DNA of 64,000 bases from CAINVV01 sp964506325 (GCA_964506325.1 CAZDLO010000002.1:53145-117144), one strand, 5' to 3'; positions 36,917 through 47,074 are shown, counted from the stretch's first letter. The notes: generated from the sequence alone by a model not told the origin. Numbers and translations: made by a program.

Positions 36917-37046
36917 CTGGAAAAATTCGGACTGAAGTGGGGTTTAATAATTGAGCTGTCCGGAAAGACGTAAAATGATAGCCTGGTTCACGCAGGCAAA
37001 ATAGTTTAGTTAAACCACCGTATCAGGTAGAGTTACCATTCCGGCC

Positions 37047-39245
37047 TTAATTATCCATCCTGGTGACCGTATCAATCCCTTTGAGTTTGAGCAGCTTGGA
37101 TATCAGTGTGTTTAAGTTGTCTGCATTGTGAATGTACAGGTAAAGATGTCCTTCGAAAATGCCGTCATGCGCATCCATGTTGATGGATCTCATATTTATT
37201 CCGTATTCGTTGGAAATGATATTGGTAATCTGGTTTGCCATTCCCTGACGGTCGAAACCTCTGAGATACAGGTGAGTGAGGTAGGAAAGAACCTTGAATC
37301 TGTTCCAGGTTGCCTGGATAATGTCATCGCCCCTGCTGGACATCAGTTTTATTGCTTCCGGACAGGTTTTACGGTGAATGATAATTTGTTCTCCTTCTGA
37401 TTCTATACCGTCTGAGACAAATCCAACGACGTTGTCACCTGGTATGGGATTGCAGCACTGCGCCAGTTTATAATTGGATTTACTGGAATCTTCAGTGAGC
37501 AAAAATGGTTTTTTCTTGTCTATTTTCTCCTCTTTCTTGTCTGAGGAGAATGTCAGGTTCCAAAATTTCACAAACCGGTTTTCTGACTTGGTCTTAAGGG
37601 CTTCTTCAACATCATCCAAAGATACAAGTCCCAAACCCATTCCCGCATACATCTGCTCCTTGGTATGAAACCCGTAATAGGTGATTAGTTTTTTTAATGT
37701 GTTTGAGGTAGGTTTTACATTCAGCTTTTCAAACTGCAAGGCCAATTTTTTCTGACCCTCTTCAATATGTCTTTTTTGTTCGTGCTTGAATGAGTCCTTG
37801 ATTTTCGTTTTAGCCCTTGCAGTTACTGCGATGTTGATCCATTCAGGTTTTGGAGTCTGCTTTTCCGAGGTTAAAATTTCAACCTGGTCTCCGCTCTTCA
37901 GTACATGACTCATCGGCACAAGGGCATGGTTTACTTTAGCTCCGATGCAATGATTACCCAAGGCAGAGTGGATGTCATATGCACAATCAAGCACGGTGGC
38001 ATCCTTTGGTAACATCTTCATTTCCCCTTTTGGGGTAAATACGACTATCTCACGGCTGAATAAATTGAGCTTAAATTCATCCAGAAAATCCAGGGCGTCG
38101 GATTCAGGGTTTGCGAGCAATTCCCTTATTTTATGGAGCCATTTGTCCAGTTCACTTTCCGCAGAATTATCTCCCTTGTATTTGTAATGGGCTGCGAATC
38201 CACGTTCATCAATCTCATCCATCCGTTCACTGCGGATCTGTATCTCCACCCATTGTCCCTTGGGTCCCATCACTGTTGTGTGAAGTGACTCATAGCCATT
38301 TGCCTTGGGTATGGTTATCCAGTCCCTGATACGGTCCGGTTTGGGAGTATAGATGTCGGTTACCAGTGAAAGGATGTCAAAGCATTGCCTTTTCTCGGAA
38401 ATATTATCTTTTGGTTTAAATACAATACGAACAGCCAGAAGGTCATACACTTCTTCAAAGGAGATATTCTTGGTTTGCATCTTCTGGTAGATGGAATAGA
38501 TCGATTTCGTCCTTCCGCTGATGGTGAAATCAAAATTCTCTTCGTATAATTTTGTCTGGATGGGTTTGGAAAAGTCATAAACCAGGTAATTGATCCGCTC
38601 CTGCTCGCTGTGAAGGTTGAGTTCAATTTGCCTGTATGTTTCAGGGTCCTTGAATTTCAGGCTCAGGTCTTCCAACTCACATTTGATGGCGTACAGGCCA
38701 AGCCGGTGCGCCAGGGGTGAAAAAATATACAGCGTCTCCGAGGAAATTTTCAGTTGCTTATTGAGAGGCATTGATTCAAGCGTTCTCATGTTGTGCAGCC
38801 TGTCAGCGAGTTTGATAAGGATAACCCTCACATCATCGGAGAGAGTCATCAGCATTTTTCGGAAATTTGTTGCCTGCTTTGAGTCGTAGGTGCCTGATAG
38901 TTTGGTCAGGCCGTCGACGAGCATGGCAATCTTGGGACCAAACATCTTTTCGATATCCTGAACGGTGTACTCTGTGTCTTCCACGACATCATGGAGAATA
39001 GCAGCTACGGCAGATTTGGTGCCCAGTCCGATCTCGCTGACCACAATTTTTGCGACAGAAAGAGGATGCAGGATATATGGCTCACCGGATCGGCGCCTTA
39101 CACCCATGTGGGCTGATGAAGCGAACTGAAAAGCTTTCTGAATCAATTGCAGGTTCTCTGGTGTCAGAGGACGTGTGAAAGATTTAAGCAGCTCTTCGTA
39201 CAAATCATCGATTTCCCTTTTTTCTAATTCTGTCTGTAGATCCAT
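37047..39245 (-). CDS. RelA/SpoT bifunctional (p)ppGpp synthetase/hydrolase
   Basis: Makes and degrades the starvation signal (p)ppGpp. 732 residues. HD hydrolase domain (about 45-200) with HPLSVAKIV and AILHDVVEDTEYT; synthetase domain (about 245-360) with YSIYQKMQ, DLLAVRIVF and RIRDWITIPKANGYESLHTTV; TGS domain (about 405-470, VFTPKGEMKMLPKDATVLDCAYDIHS); zinc-finger-like and ACT domain at the end (about 655-732). Both catalytic halves look intact, as in Rel proteins. A glycosyltransferase gene lies 73 bp upstream on the same strand. Confidence 0.96.
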   Translation of the reverse strand: MDLQTELEKREIDDLYEELLKSFTRPLTPENLQLIQKAFQFASSAHMGVRRRSGEPYILHPLSVAKIVVSEIGLGTKSAVAAILHDVVEDTEYTVQDIEKMFGPKIAMLVDGLTKLSGTYDSKQATNFRKMLMTLSDDVRVILIKLADRLHNMRTLESMPLNKQLKISSETLYIFSPLAHRLGLYAIKCELEDLSLKFKDPETYRQIELNLHSEQERINYLVYDFSKPIQTKLYEENFDFTISGRTKSIYSIYQKMQTKNISFEEVYDLLAVRIVFKPKDNISEKRQCFDILSLVTDIYTPKPDRIRDWITIPKANGYESLHTTVMGPKGQWVEIQIRSERMDEIDERGFAAHYKYKGDNSAESELDKWLHKIRELLANPESDALDFLDEFKLNLFSREIVVFTPKGEMKMLPKDATVLDCAYDIHSALGNHCIGAKVNHALVPMSHVLKSGDQVEILTSEKQTPKPEWINIAVTARAKTKIKDSFKHEQKRHIEEGQKKLALQFEKLNVKPTSNTLKKLITYYGFHTKEQMYAGMGLGLVSLDDVEEALKTKSENRFVKFWNLTFSSDKKEEKIDKKKPFLLTEDSSKSNYKLAQCCNPIPGDNVVGFVSDGIESEGEQIIIHRKTCPEAIKLMSSRGDDIIQATWNRFKVLSYLTHLYLRGFDRQGMANQITNIISNEYGINMRSINMDAHDGIFEGHLYLYIHNADNLNTLISKLLKLKGIDTVTRMDN

Positions 39246-39318
39246 AAATTGGTCAAGAATTCGATATTCTTAATTTTCAGGTGCAATGTACAGAAAAATA
39301 TGCCCTGACTTTTCTGAA

Positions 39319-40485
39319 CTAAAATAACCTATTTTTTAGAATTGCACCATCGAGTTCATCAAATGTTTGAACCATTTTATCCCAGGAAAAGCGTTTTTTT
39401 TCTGCCTTCAGGTTATGGATGAATTCTTCTGCACGGTCATTTTGAAGAAAATCGATTAGCGCAACAGCAATGGATTCCGAATCCGGAGATACGGTATACC
39501 CGACTTTTTTATCCGGAACAATTTCTCCTAATCCCCCTACATTTGTTACCAGGATGGGCTTTTCAAAATGGTAGGCAACTTGGGTAACCCCACTCTGAGT
39601 TGCACTTTTATAAGGTTGAACAACAAGGTCTGCAGCACTGAAATAACAGGGCACCATATCATCTGCAATAAAGTGTGTGTGCATAACTACATGCTCTTCA
39701 AGGTGATTGTCCCGGATGATACTATCGTATTTCTGACTGGATGTATAATATTCCCCTGCAACCAGCAACTTAATTCTGAAATTTCTGAGCCTGGAATCGG
39801 CAAAAGCAGTCAGCAACCAGTCAAGGCCTTTGTATTCCCTGATAAATCCAAAAAAAAGAAGGTATTTGTAATCCGGGTCAAGTCCAAGACGCTTCATTGC
39901 TTCTTCCCGGGATATAGCATGGCCAAAATTGTCATAAAGAGGGTGGGGTGTATACAGCGCAGGAGCCAGGGGCCTGAATTTTTTAAGATCATCCAGTACT
40001 TTGTGAGATAGTGTGATGAATCCGTCAATACTCTTTAAAAAATATTTTGTAAGGATTAAATCACCGAACCGTCGTTCGTGAGGGATTATGTTGTCAGTCA
40101 GCGATATGATCCTAGTGTGGCGGTTCTTCCGGACAATCCTGGCGATGGTTCCAAGCGCGGGAGCCATTAATGGAATCCAGAACCGAATGACAAGCACATC
40201 AGGGGTCAATTTCCGCAGTTCCCGGCCAACACGGATCCAATTAAAGGGATTGACTGAATTGACTTTGATCCTGATGTCAAGATCAGCCGGTGCAGGCTGA
40301 TCCGAATATTGTCCTTTACCCGGGAATAGAAATCCGGGATATTGAAGTGAAAAGGTATAAATGATAACCTCATGACCCTGACTGATCAGGGCACGGGCAA
40401 GACGTTCGTTAAAAGTGGCTATTCCACCCGGGCGGAAGGGCCATGTTGTGCCAAGCAGGACTATCTTCTTTTCCAATTTTTCCAT
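39319..40485 (-). CDS. Glycosyltransferase family 4-like protein
   Basis: About 389 residues, GT-B fold. The N-terminal domain starts KKIVLLGTTWPFRPGGIATFNERLARAL, the typical Gly-rich donor half opening; the C-terminal GT1 domain shows FFGFIREYKGLDWLLTAF, LVAGEYY, FSAADLVVQPYKSATQSGVTQVAYHF and PILVTNVGGLGEIV, with E-(x)-G sugar-nucleotide contacts. No membrane helix, so a cytoplasmic or membrane-associated transferase, perhaps for lipopolysaccharide, capsule or glycoprotein sugars. The in-frame GTG at 40494 is rejected in favour of ATG at 40485. Confidence 0.88.
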   Translation of the reverse strand: MEKLEKKIVLLGTTWPFRPGGIATFNERLARALISQGHEVIIYTFSLQYPGFLFPGKGQYSDQPAPADLDIRIKVNSVNPFNWIRVGRELRKLTPDVLVIRFWIPLMAPALGTIARIVRKNRHTRIISLTDNIIPHERRFGDLILTKYFLKSIDGFITLSHKVLDDLKKFRPLAPALYTPHPLYDNFGHAISREEAMKRLGLDPDYKYLLFFGFIREYKGLDWLLTAFADSRLRNFRIKLLVAGEYYTSSQKYDSIIRDNHLEEHVVMHTHFIADDMVPCYFSAADLVVQPYKSATQSGVTQVAYHFEKPILVTNVGGLGEIVPDKKVGYTVSPDSESIAVALIDFLQNDRAEEFIHNLKAEKKRFSWDKMVQTFDELDGAILKNRLF

Positions 40486-40741
40486 CCTGATCACAAAGTT
40501 ACCATTTTAGACTAAATTTTAAAGGACTTAAAAACCATGACACCTTAATTTTCATGTATTATTTGATGACCAATTGTGACTTTTTTCGATGATATGAAAT
40601 CTGAAGTCTGGTTAAATCACAGATAAAAAGATTATTATAAAAGAATTGACCTGATATATTTTTGGGTATGCCATTTGTTGTAATTGCCGTACTTTAACCT
40701 GTACTGTTCAGGAAATTGATATTATATTCAATCTGAACGAT

Positions 40742-40749
40742 TATCTTTG
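40742..40749 (+). promoter_or_regulatory. Bacteroidota -7 promoter box for the surE operon
   Basis: TATCTTTG is an exact TAnnTTTG match 17 bp before the surE ATG; a TTG at 40716-40718 is 23 bp upstream, slightly far for a -33 element. Confidence 0.5.
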
Positions 40750-40766
40750 ACCAAAATAAACTATTT

Positions 40767-41528
40767 ATGGAAGAACGCCCTTTGATATTGATTTCCAATG
40801 ATGACGGGGTTTTTGCCAAAGGGCTGATCGAATTGGTCGAAGTGATCCGCCTTTTTGGCAATATTGTCGTTGTTGCACCCGACAGTCCGCATTCAGGGAT
40901 GTCGCATGCCATTACTGTTGAACGTCCGATAAGAATCACCAAAGTCCAGGAAGAGGAGGGACTTGCCATATATTCCTGTACAGGAACCCCCGTTGATTGC
41001 ATCAAACTAGCCTGTAACAAGGTCCTGGACCGACTTCCTGATTTTGTTATTTCAGGGATCAATCACGGAGCAAACACCTCAATATCTGTATTATACTCAG
41101 GTACAATGGGGGCAGCCATTGAGGGTTCAATTCATGGTGTTCCTTCTATAGGTTTTTCGCTGGATGATTACTCCCAGGATGCCGATTTTACGAAAGCCAA
41201 GAAAGTGGTGGCCCGCATTTTTCAAAAGGTCGCAGAATTTGGTTTACCGGATGGCATCTGCTTGAATGTGAATATTCCGAAGGGCGAGGTAAAAGGGATT
41301 AATTTCTCACGTCAGACCCGCGGAAAATGGGTGGAGGAGTTCGAAAAGAGAACCGACCCGCATGGCCGTGATTACTACTGGATGACTGGCTATTTCAATG
41401 ATGCCGAAAATGAAGCACGGGATACTGACACCTTCGCTGTTTTAAACGGCTTTGTTTCAGTAGTTCCTGTTACGACAGACCTTACAGCATATAATGCTTT
41501 CCAGTTTATGCAAAAATGGAAATTCTGA
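40767..41528 (+). CDS. surE: 5'/3'-nucleotidase SurE
   Basis: A metal-dependent nucleoside monophosphatase and polyphosphatase linked to stationary-phase survival. 253 residues, normal. Motifs: LILISNDDGVFAKGL (metal Asp pair), VVAPDSPHSGMSHAIT, GTPVDCIKLA, ISGINHGANTSISVLYSGTMGAA (metal Asn). It starts a same-strand group surE, a small membrane protein, lpxB and gldFG with gaps of 4, 28 and 37 bp. Confidence 0.96.
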   Translation: MEERPLILISNDDGVFAKGLIELVEVIRLFGNIVVVAPDSPHSGMSHAITVERPIRITKVQEEEGLAIYSCTGTPVDCIKLACNKVLDRLPDFVISGINHGANTSISVLYSGTMGAAIEGSIHGVPSIGFSLDDYSQDADFTKAKKVVARIFQKVAEFGLPDGICLNVNIPKGEVKGINFSRQTRGKWVEEFEKRTDPHGRDYYWMTGYFNDAENEARDTDTFAVLNGFVSVVPVTTDLTAYNAFQFMQKWKF

Positions 41529-41532
41529 CCCG

Positions 41533-41844
41533 ATGAATGCAACATACACACAACCCTCCGGTTTGAACAAATTCTGGCTTGGCTACCTTCTCGGACTCTC
41601 CCTGCCTGTCCTATTTTTTCTGCTGTATTTCATGTTCCGGTTTCATGATCTGACCTTTGGCGATTACTGGAATCGCCTGGTTCAGACCGGAACGATTGTT
41701 CATGTTATGAGCCTTTCCGTCTTTCCGAACCTGGTTCCATTCATGTTTTTTGTCCGTTCCAGCAGGTTCAGGTCAGGCAGAGGTGTAATGGCTGCTACCA
41801 TTGGTTTCGCGATCCTTATTTTCGCGTTGAAATTTATCTTGTGA
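41533..41844 (+). CDS. Small membrane protein of unknown function
   Basis: 103 residues from the ATG at 41533, 4 bp after the surE stop. Three hydrophobic stretches (about 12-34, 46-70 and 82-102: LLGLSLPVLFFLLYFMF, IVHVMSLSVFPNLVPFMFF, AATIGFAILIFALKFIL) predict three inner-membrane helices. I do not recognise a family. Tight coupling to surE and lpxB suggests co-expression with envelope synthesis. Confidence 0.7.
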   Translation: MNATYTQPSGLNKFWLGYLLGLSLPVLFFLLYFMFRFHDLTFGDYWNRLVQTGTIVHVMSLSVFPNLVPFMFFVRSSRFRSGRGVMAATIGFAILIFALKFIL

Positions 41845-41872
41845 TGTGTAACCATAACCATTTGACAGTCAG

Positions 41873-43000
41873 ATGAGATATTTTATAATTGCCGGGGAGG
41901 CTTCAGGCGATTTGCATGCGTCTCATCTGATGGGAGGTATCAAAAAGCAGGATCCCGATGCTGAATTTTGCTTTTTTGGCGGAGATTTGATGGCTGCACA
42001 AGGTGGAACGCTGTTGAAACACTACCGGGAAATGGCTTTCATGGGTTTTTTCACGGTTCTCCTTAACCTTAAACAGATCCGCAAAAATTTCAAACTGGCA
42101 GAAAAAAAATTAATTGAATTCAATCCTGATGTACTGATACTCGTCGATTACCCGGGTTTTAACCTGCGGATGTCCAGATTTGCAAGGGAACACAATATCA
42201 GAACCTTTTATTACATTTCGCCCAAAATCTGGGCCTGGAAGCCGGGGCGTGTCAAGTGGGTGAAGAATTATGTGGATGAAGTGTTCACTATTTTCCCTTT
42301 CGAGAAGGATTTCTACGACAAATATGATTACAAGGTACGTTACGTCGGTAATCCCACAGTTGATGAACTCGCTAAAAGACCTTGCATAAAGCAGACGCGG
42401 CAGGAATTTCTGGAAGAATCCGGACTTGACGACCATCCGATAGTCGCCTTACTCGCCGGCAGCCGCAAACAGGAGATAAAGCTAATTCTCCCTGTTCTGC
42501 TCAAGGTGGCTGATCAATTTCCTGGTTACCAGTTTGTTATTGCAGGTGCTCCGTCGCTTCCTGCCGAATTGTACCTGGATAATATGCCGGGCAAGAAAAT
42601 TCCTGTAATTTTCGGGAAAACCTATGAGCTTTTACAGCAATCACACGCAGCAGTCGTCGCATCCGGTACTGCAACGCTTGAAACAGCAGTGATAAATATT
42701 CCGCAGGTGGTATGTTACATCATGGAGCTGGGAAGATTTACCTCCCTGCTGAAAAAATATTTTCTTAAAATTCCATGGTTCTCGCTTGTAAATCTGGTGA
42801 TGGATAAGGAAATTGTGAAGGAATATTTTCAGGAAAACTGTACACCGGCAGCAGTGGCTGGTGAGTTGAAAAAGTTATTGGAGGATGAAGTATACCGTGA
42901 AGAGATGCTGAATAATTATAAGCTAATGCTTGAAAAACTTGGGCCGCCGGGATGCGCTGACAGAGCTGCCGGAGAGATAGTCATGCTGCTCAGGAATTGA
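41873..43000 (+). CDS. lpxB: Lipid-A-disaccharide synthase
   Basis: Joins UDP-2,3-diacylglucosamine and lipid X to make lipid A disaccharide, a peripheral inner-membrane GT19 enzyme. 375 residues. Motifs: YFIIAGEASGDLHASHLM at the N-terminus, VLILVDYPGFNLRM, FYYISPKIWAWKPGRV, ALLAGSRKQEIKLILPV and VVASGTATLETAV with NIPQVVCYI. The gene confirms a Gram-negative envelope. Confidence 0.96.
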   Translation: MRYFIIAGEASGDLHASHLMGGIKKQDPDAEFCFFGGDLMAAQGGTLLKHYREMAFMGFFTVLLNLKQIRKNFKLAEKKLIEFNPDVLILVDYPGFNLRMSRFAREHNIRTFYYISPKIWAWKPGRVKWVKNYVDEVFTIFPFEKDFYDKYDYKVRYVGNPTVDELAKRPCIKQTRQEFLEESGLDDHPIVALLAGSRKQEIKLILPVLLKVADQFPGYQFVIAGAPSLPAELYLDNMPGKKIPVIFGKTYELLQQSHAAVVASGTATLETAVINIPQVVCYIMELGRFTSLLKKYFLKIPWFSLVNLVMDKEIVKEYFQENCTPAAVAGELKKLLEDEVYREEMLNNYKLMLEKLGPPGCADRAAGEIVMLLRN

Positions 43001-43037
43001 AAATGTCACACTATGTTGAAATAATGAACCTCCGGAT

Positions 43038-45452
43038 ATGGTTAGTCTGATAAAAAAAGAGCTGATTCAGTTTTTCGGATCATTGATTGCCTATATGATC
43101 CTGATCGTATTTGCATTGATCTCCGGACTGTTCCTTTGGTTTTTCGAAGGAAACATGAACATTCTTTCGGGTGGCTACGCCTCACTTACTGCGTTCTTTG
43201 ATCTCGCTCCCTGGCTTTACCTTTTTCTGATACCTGCGATAACCATGCGTCTGTTTTCGGAAGAAATGCGAAACGGCACCATGGAATTACTGCTTACAAG
43301 GCCTGTTTCCATCGACCGGCTTATTGTGGCGAAGTTATCAGCAGCATTGGTTGTGGTTGTCCTGACCTTATTATTATCCCTGGTTTATTTCTTTTCAGTC
43401 TATGAATTGGGCCATCCGGTGGGAGTAATCGATGTGGCAGCCACTTTGGGCAGTTATGTCGGGCTGTTTTTCCTGTCCTTGATTTTTCTTTCAATAGGGC
43501 TTTTTGCTTCTTCATTAACTGAAAATCAAATTGTTGCCTTTATTGTAGCCGTGCTGGTCTCTTTTTTCTTCTTCTCTGGCTTTGAACTTCTTTCGGATCT
43601 GATCCTGTCATCCAAGGGCTCCTCTTTCCTGATTTCTATGGGTATTTCATCCCATTACGATTCTGTTAGCCGCGGATTAATTGACAGCAGGGATCTCTTC
43701 TATTTTCTTACTGTTGCAGCGATTTTTCTGACCCTTACCGGGATTGCCCTCCAATCTAAAAGAACCGGATTTTCGATGCGGTTCAAAATTACACCTAAGT
43801 ATGCCTTGCTGTTTGTTGTTCTTTTTTCACTGTCTTCTTTCCGCCTTTTCAGAATTGATTTTACGGCAGAAAAGAGATATACCCTTTCTGATGCTTCCAT
43901 CAGGATACTTGAGAAACTTGAATACCCACTGTTGGCAGAGATTTATCTTGAGGGTGACATTCCCCCGGGGTTTCGCAGATTAAAGACTGCTGTTGAGGAG
44001 AAGCTCCTTGATATACAGCAGTATGGAGGGAAGTCGATATTTGTGCGGAGAGTTGATCCTTACAAGGAGGTTCCGGCTTCTGAGCGCAATGAATATTTTA
44101 ACAGGTTGATTGAACAGGGAATTACCTGTACCGATTTAAGGATCAAAACGGAACAGGGTATAACGACAAAGCTTGTGTTTCCTTCTATGGTTCTGAAATA
44201 CCAGGAGAAAACATGTGTGATAAATCTGCTCAAAAACGATCCTTCCCTTCCTGCAGAAGAAAATCTGAACCGGTCGGTCGAAAGGCTCGAGTTCGAGCTT
44301 ATGAACGCCATTCTAACCCTTACGCGGGAATATCCCTTGCAGGCAGGCTTTTTGGAGGGTCACGGGGAGGCAGATTCCATGCAGGTTTCTGACCTTTCGA
44401 ATACACTGTCAGCCTGGTATAAAGTTTCGAGAATGACTTGTGACAGGCTTGCAGCTTTACAGGACAGTGTTAAGGTTCTGATAATTGCCAATCCTCAGCT
44501 TGGATTTTTGGAGCATGACAAACTTATCCTGGATCAGTACCTGATGAAAGGGGGAAGAATGATTTGGCTGATCGATCCGGTAAAGGTAAGTCTTGACAGC
44601 TTGTCGGAAGGGATGACAACACTTGCAATGCCGGTAGACCTAAACCTTAAAGACCTGTTCTACCGGTATGGGATACGGTTTAACAACGACCTGATCATGG
44701 ATGCTGAATGCATGCAGATTCGGGTTAACACAGCTCCTGCGGGTTCTTCGCCCCATTATTCGGCAGCTCCCTGGTATTTCTCACCCTTACTGCACCCGCT
44801 GCAATCTCATCCTGTAGGTAAAAATGTTGCCCCGGTGTCCTCTGAATTTGTCAGCTCAATTGATACGGTAGGGGAGAACCCTGAAATCAGAAAGCAGATA
44901 CTATTGAGTACTTCATCATTTTCCAGTAAAAAGGAGGCGCCCTTGCAGGTGAATCTGAGGATGATTGATGTTGCACCATCCCGTGATTTTTTCAACAGGT
45001 CCAATTTACCGGTGGGAATATTGCTCGAAGGGAAATTCAGTTCAGTCTTCAAAAACAGGATTATTGAAAAAACCGGGATGCCGGAGAATTTTAAATTTAT
45101 TTCTGAAAGTGTACCAACTAAAATGGCCTTGTTCGCGGATGGAGGACTTCTCCTTAACAAAGTAAACAGGAGTGCAAGGGAGCCTAAAATTTTACCGTTA
45201 GGTTATGATCGTGTTTCAAAAATAACTTATGGTAACCGCGATTTCTTTGTAAACCTCGTTCAGTATCTGGGGGATGATGCATCTCTTTCAGCCCTGAAAA
45301 ATAAATCATGGCAGATTAGGCTATTGGATAAAGTCAAAGTCAGGGAACAGGATTCTTACCTGCCATGGCTGAACCTCCTTGTTCCCCTGTTCCTGATTCT
45401 TGCAGGTGGAGTCATGTTCGCATGGTTTAGAAAACGCAGGAACGAAAAGTGA
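43038..45452 (+). CDS. Fused gliding-type ABC transporter components GldF-GldG
   Basis: 804 residues in one frame. Residues 1 to about 242 are an ABC-2 type permease like GldF, with six membrane helices and the motif FSEEMRNGTMELLLTRPVS (73-91). Residues about 250-804 are a GldG/ABC_transp_aux protein: one helix (254-269), a large periplasmic part (DFTAEKRYTLSDASIRIL at 274-291, LEGHGEADS) and a C-terminal helix (LLVPLFLILAGGVMFAWF). In flavobacteria gldF and gldG are separate adjacent genes followed by dnaN; the dnaN neighbour is preserved here. The ATPase GldA is not in the window. The system is required for gliding in flavobacteria, but many non-gliding members keep it. Confidence 0.88.
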   Translation: MVSLIKKELIQFFGSLIAYMILIVFALISGLFLWFFEGNMNILSGGYASLTAFFDLAPWLYLFLIPAITMRLFSEEMRNGTMELLLTRPVSIDRLIVAKLSAALVVVVLTLLLSLVYFFSVYELGHPVGVIDVAATLGSYVGLFFLSLIFLSIGLFASSLTENQIVAFIVAVLVSFFFFSGFELLSDLILSSKGSSFLISMGISSHYDSVSRGLIDSRDLFYFLTVAAIFLTLTGIALQSKRTGFSMRFKITPKYALLFVVLFSLSSFRLFRIDFTAEKRYTLSDASIRILEKLEYPLLAEIYLEGDIPPGFRRLKTAVEEKLLDIQQYGGKSIFVRRVDPYKEVPASERNEYFNRLIEQGITCTDLRIKTEQGITTKLVFPSMVLKYQEKTCVINLLKNDPSLPAEENLNRSVERLEFELMNAILTLTREYPLQAGFLEGHGEADSMQVSDLSNTLSAWYKVSRMTCDRLAALQDSVKVLIIANPQLGFLEHDKLILDQYLMKGGRMIWLIDPVKVSLDSLSEGMTTLAMPVDLNLKDLFYRYGIRFNNDLIMDAECMQIRVNTAPAGSSPHYSAAPWYFSPLLHPLQSHPVGKNVAPVSSEFVSSIDTVGENPEIRKQILLSTSSFSSKKEAPLQVNLRMIDVAPSRDFFNRSNLPVGILLEGKFSSVFKNRIIEKTGMPENFKFISESVPTKMALFADGGLLLNKVNRSAREPKILPLGYDRVSKITYGNRDFFVNLVQYLGDDASLSALKNKSWQIRLLDKVKVREQDSYLPWLNLLVPLFLILAGGVMFAWFRKRRNEK

Positions 45453-45876
45453 ATTTTGGTGGCGAAAAAATGCTAGTTTTGGACAAATTATAAGCGAATG
45501 TTTGTATATTCGTGACTTCGTGAATGGCTATGCAAAGTCAGCAAATCCGGACGCTTTGCTTTCAGTAAACAAAGTTGCGACCTGGTTTCAGGACTGCATA
45601 CATGGTCGTTGGTGGCTGATTCCTCCAATTAATGAGCTTAAATCAGTATTTTGTAATTAGCTTGTTGTTAATATTATAGGTTTTGCCGGAGGGATACGTG
45701 CAATGAATGATCGGGTTTTCGGATAGAGGATTTTCTTTGACCCCCCCGGTACTTCAGGTATTGGCAGTCAGAATAGAATTACTAAAATTTGAGGCTCCTA
45801 CAGAAACAGGTTTTCCAAAATGGAAGAGCTATTTCCGGAGGTTCCGTCCAGAAAAAATAAAATAAATTATATACGT
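45453..45876. other. 424-bp intergenic region before dnaN
   Basis: No gene recognised. A 19-codon in-frame extension upstream of the dnaN ATG (from 45820) does not match DnaN family N-termini and is left as leader. A run of C (CCCCCCC near 45742) is present. TAAAATTTG near 45782 resembles a -7 box with one extra base. Confidence 0.5.
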
Positions 45877-47004
45877 ATGAAATTTGTTGTTTCGAGTACC
45901 GACTTACTAAGACATCTGAACGCAATCAGCAGGGTGATCAGCAGTAAAAATACCCTTCCTATCCTGGACAATTTCCTATTCAACCTTGAAGGAAAGATGC
46001 TGTCCGTGACTGCCTCAGACCTGGAAACCACGCTTATCACAAACATGGAACTGGATCAGTCCAACGATGACGGCCTGGTAGCACTGCCCGCCAAGATTCT
46101 TTTGGATACATTGAAGGAATTCCCGGAGCAGCCGTTGAGGTTCGAACTTGATTCGGATACCATGGGAATGAGCATCTATTCTTCCAATGGCAAGTTTTCC
46201 ATCCCGGGGCAAAATGGTGAAGAGTTTCCCAATCTGCCTTCTCTTCATGCCGAGCACTATTCCATCAAGGTCCCTCATGATGTTCTTCTGAATGGGATCA
46301 ACAAAACCCTGTTTGCTACCGCTGATGATGAGCTTCGTCCTGTAATGAACGGAATCAATATTGAGATTTCTCCGGTCGGAATGACATTCGTTGCCTCTGA
46401 TGCCCACAAGCTTGTGCGTTACAAACGTTCAGATGCTAATTCTGACAATGATGCATCCTTCATTCTTCCTAAAAAACCGGCGTCACTATTAAAGAACCTT
46501 CTTCCCAAAGAGGATTTTGATGTAACCCTGGAATTTGATGAGAAAAATGCAATTTTCCAGTTAACCGGTTTTAAAATGGTTTGCAGATTGGTCGAAGGAA
46601 GGTATCCTGCCTACAATTCGGTAATTCCATTGAATAATCCGAACAAGCTGATGATTGACAGGGTTGAATTTTACAATACTTTGCGGAGGGTATCCGTTTT
46701 TGCCAACCAGGCCAGTAATCTTGTAAGGTTAAAGCTGACCACCTCTGAACTCGTGGTTTCGGCTCAGGATATTGACTTTGCCATTTCTGCTGTTGAAAAG
46801 ATCAAATGCGATTATGACGGACAGGAAATGGAGATTGGATTCAAATCTACCTTTCTGATAGAGATTCTTGCCAACCTAACTTCTTCTGATGTGAAGATGA
46901 TGCTTTCTGATCCGTCGAGGGCTGGATTGCTGCTCCCCGCAGAGCAGGAATTTGAACAGGAAGATGTACTGATGCTCCTGATGCCAATGATGATCAACGC
47001 ATAG
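45877..47004 (+). CDS. dnaN: DNA polymerase III beta sliding clamp
   Basis: The ring that holds the replicative polymerase on DNA. 375 residues from the ATG at 45877 (MKFVVSSTDLLRHLNAISRVI), the standard length and start. Motifs: LPILDNFLFNLEG, SIYSSNGKFSIPG, FVASDAHKLVRY, KMVCRLVEGRYPAYNSVIP and the C-terminal LMLLMPMMI close. It is not next to dnaA here; instead it follows gldFG as in flavobacteria, and a strong terminator follows it. Confidence 0.97.
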   Translation: MKFVVSSTDLLRHLNAISRVISSKNTLPILDNFLFNLEGKMLSVTASDLETTLITNMELDQSNDDGLVALPAKILLDTLKEFPEQPLRFELDSDTMGMSIYSSNGKFSIPGQNGEEFPNLPSLHAEHYSIKVPHDVLLNGINKTLFATADDELRPVMNGINIEISPVGMTFVASDAHKLVRYKRSDANSDNDASFILPKKPASLLKNLLPKEDFDVTLEFDEKNAIFQLTGFKMVCRLVEGRYPAYNSVIPLNNPNKLMIDRVEFYNTLRRVSVFANQASNLVRLKLTTSELVVSAQDIDFAISAVEKIKCDYDGQEMEIGFKSTFLIEILANLTSSDVKMMLSDPSRAGLLLPAEQEFEQEDVLMLLMPMMINA

Positions 47005-47025
47005 TCAAAATATTAATGACAAAGA

Positions 47026-47057
47026 AACCTGGCGAAGATTAAAGCCGGGTTTTTTTG
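47026..47057 (+). terminator. Rho-independent terminator after dnaN
   Basis: ACCTGGC (47027-47033) pairs with GCCGGGT (47044-47050), one G-U, followed by TTTTTTT. Confidence 0.8.
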
Positions 47058-47074
47058 TCTGGATACTACCATCT

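Noticed and set aside
36981..36997. GCCTG/CAGGC hairpin downstream of relA/spoT as a terminator
   Set aside because: Only 5 bp with a poor T run; it could be chance.
45400..45660. An 86-codon plus-strand frame at the end of gldFG
   Set aside because: Begins inside gldFG in another frame, no family features, no signal of its own.
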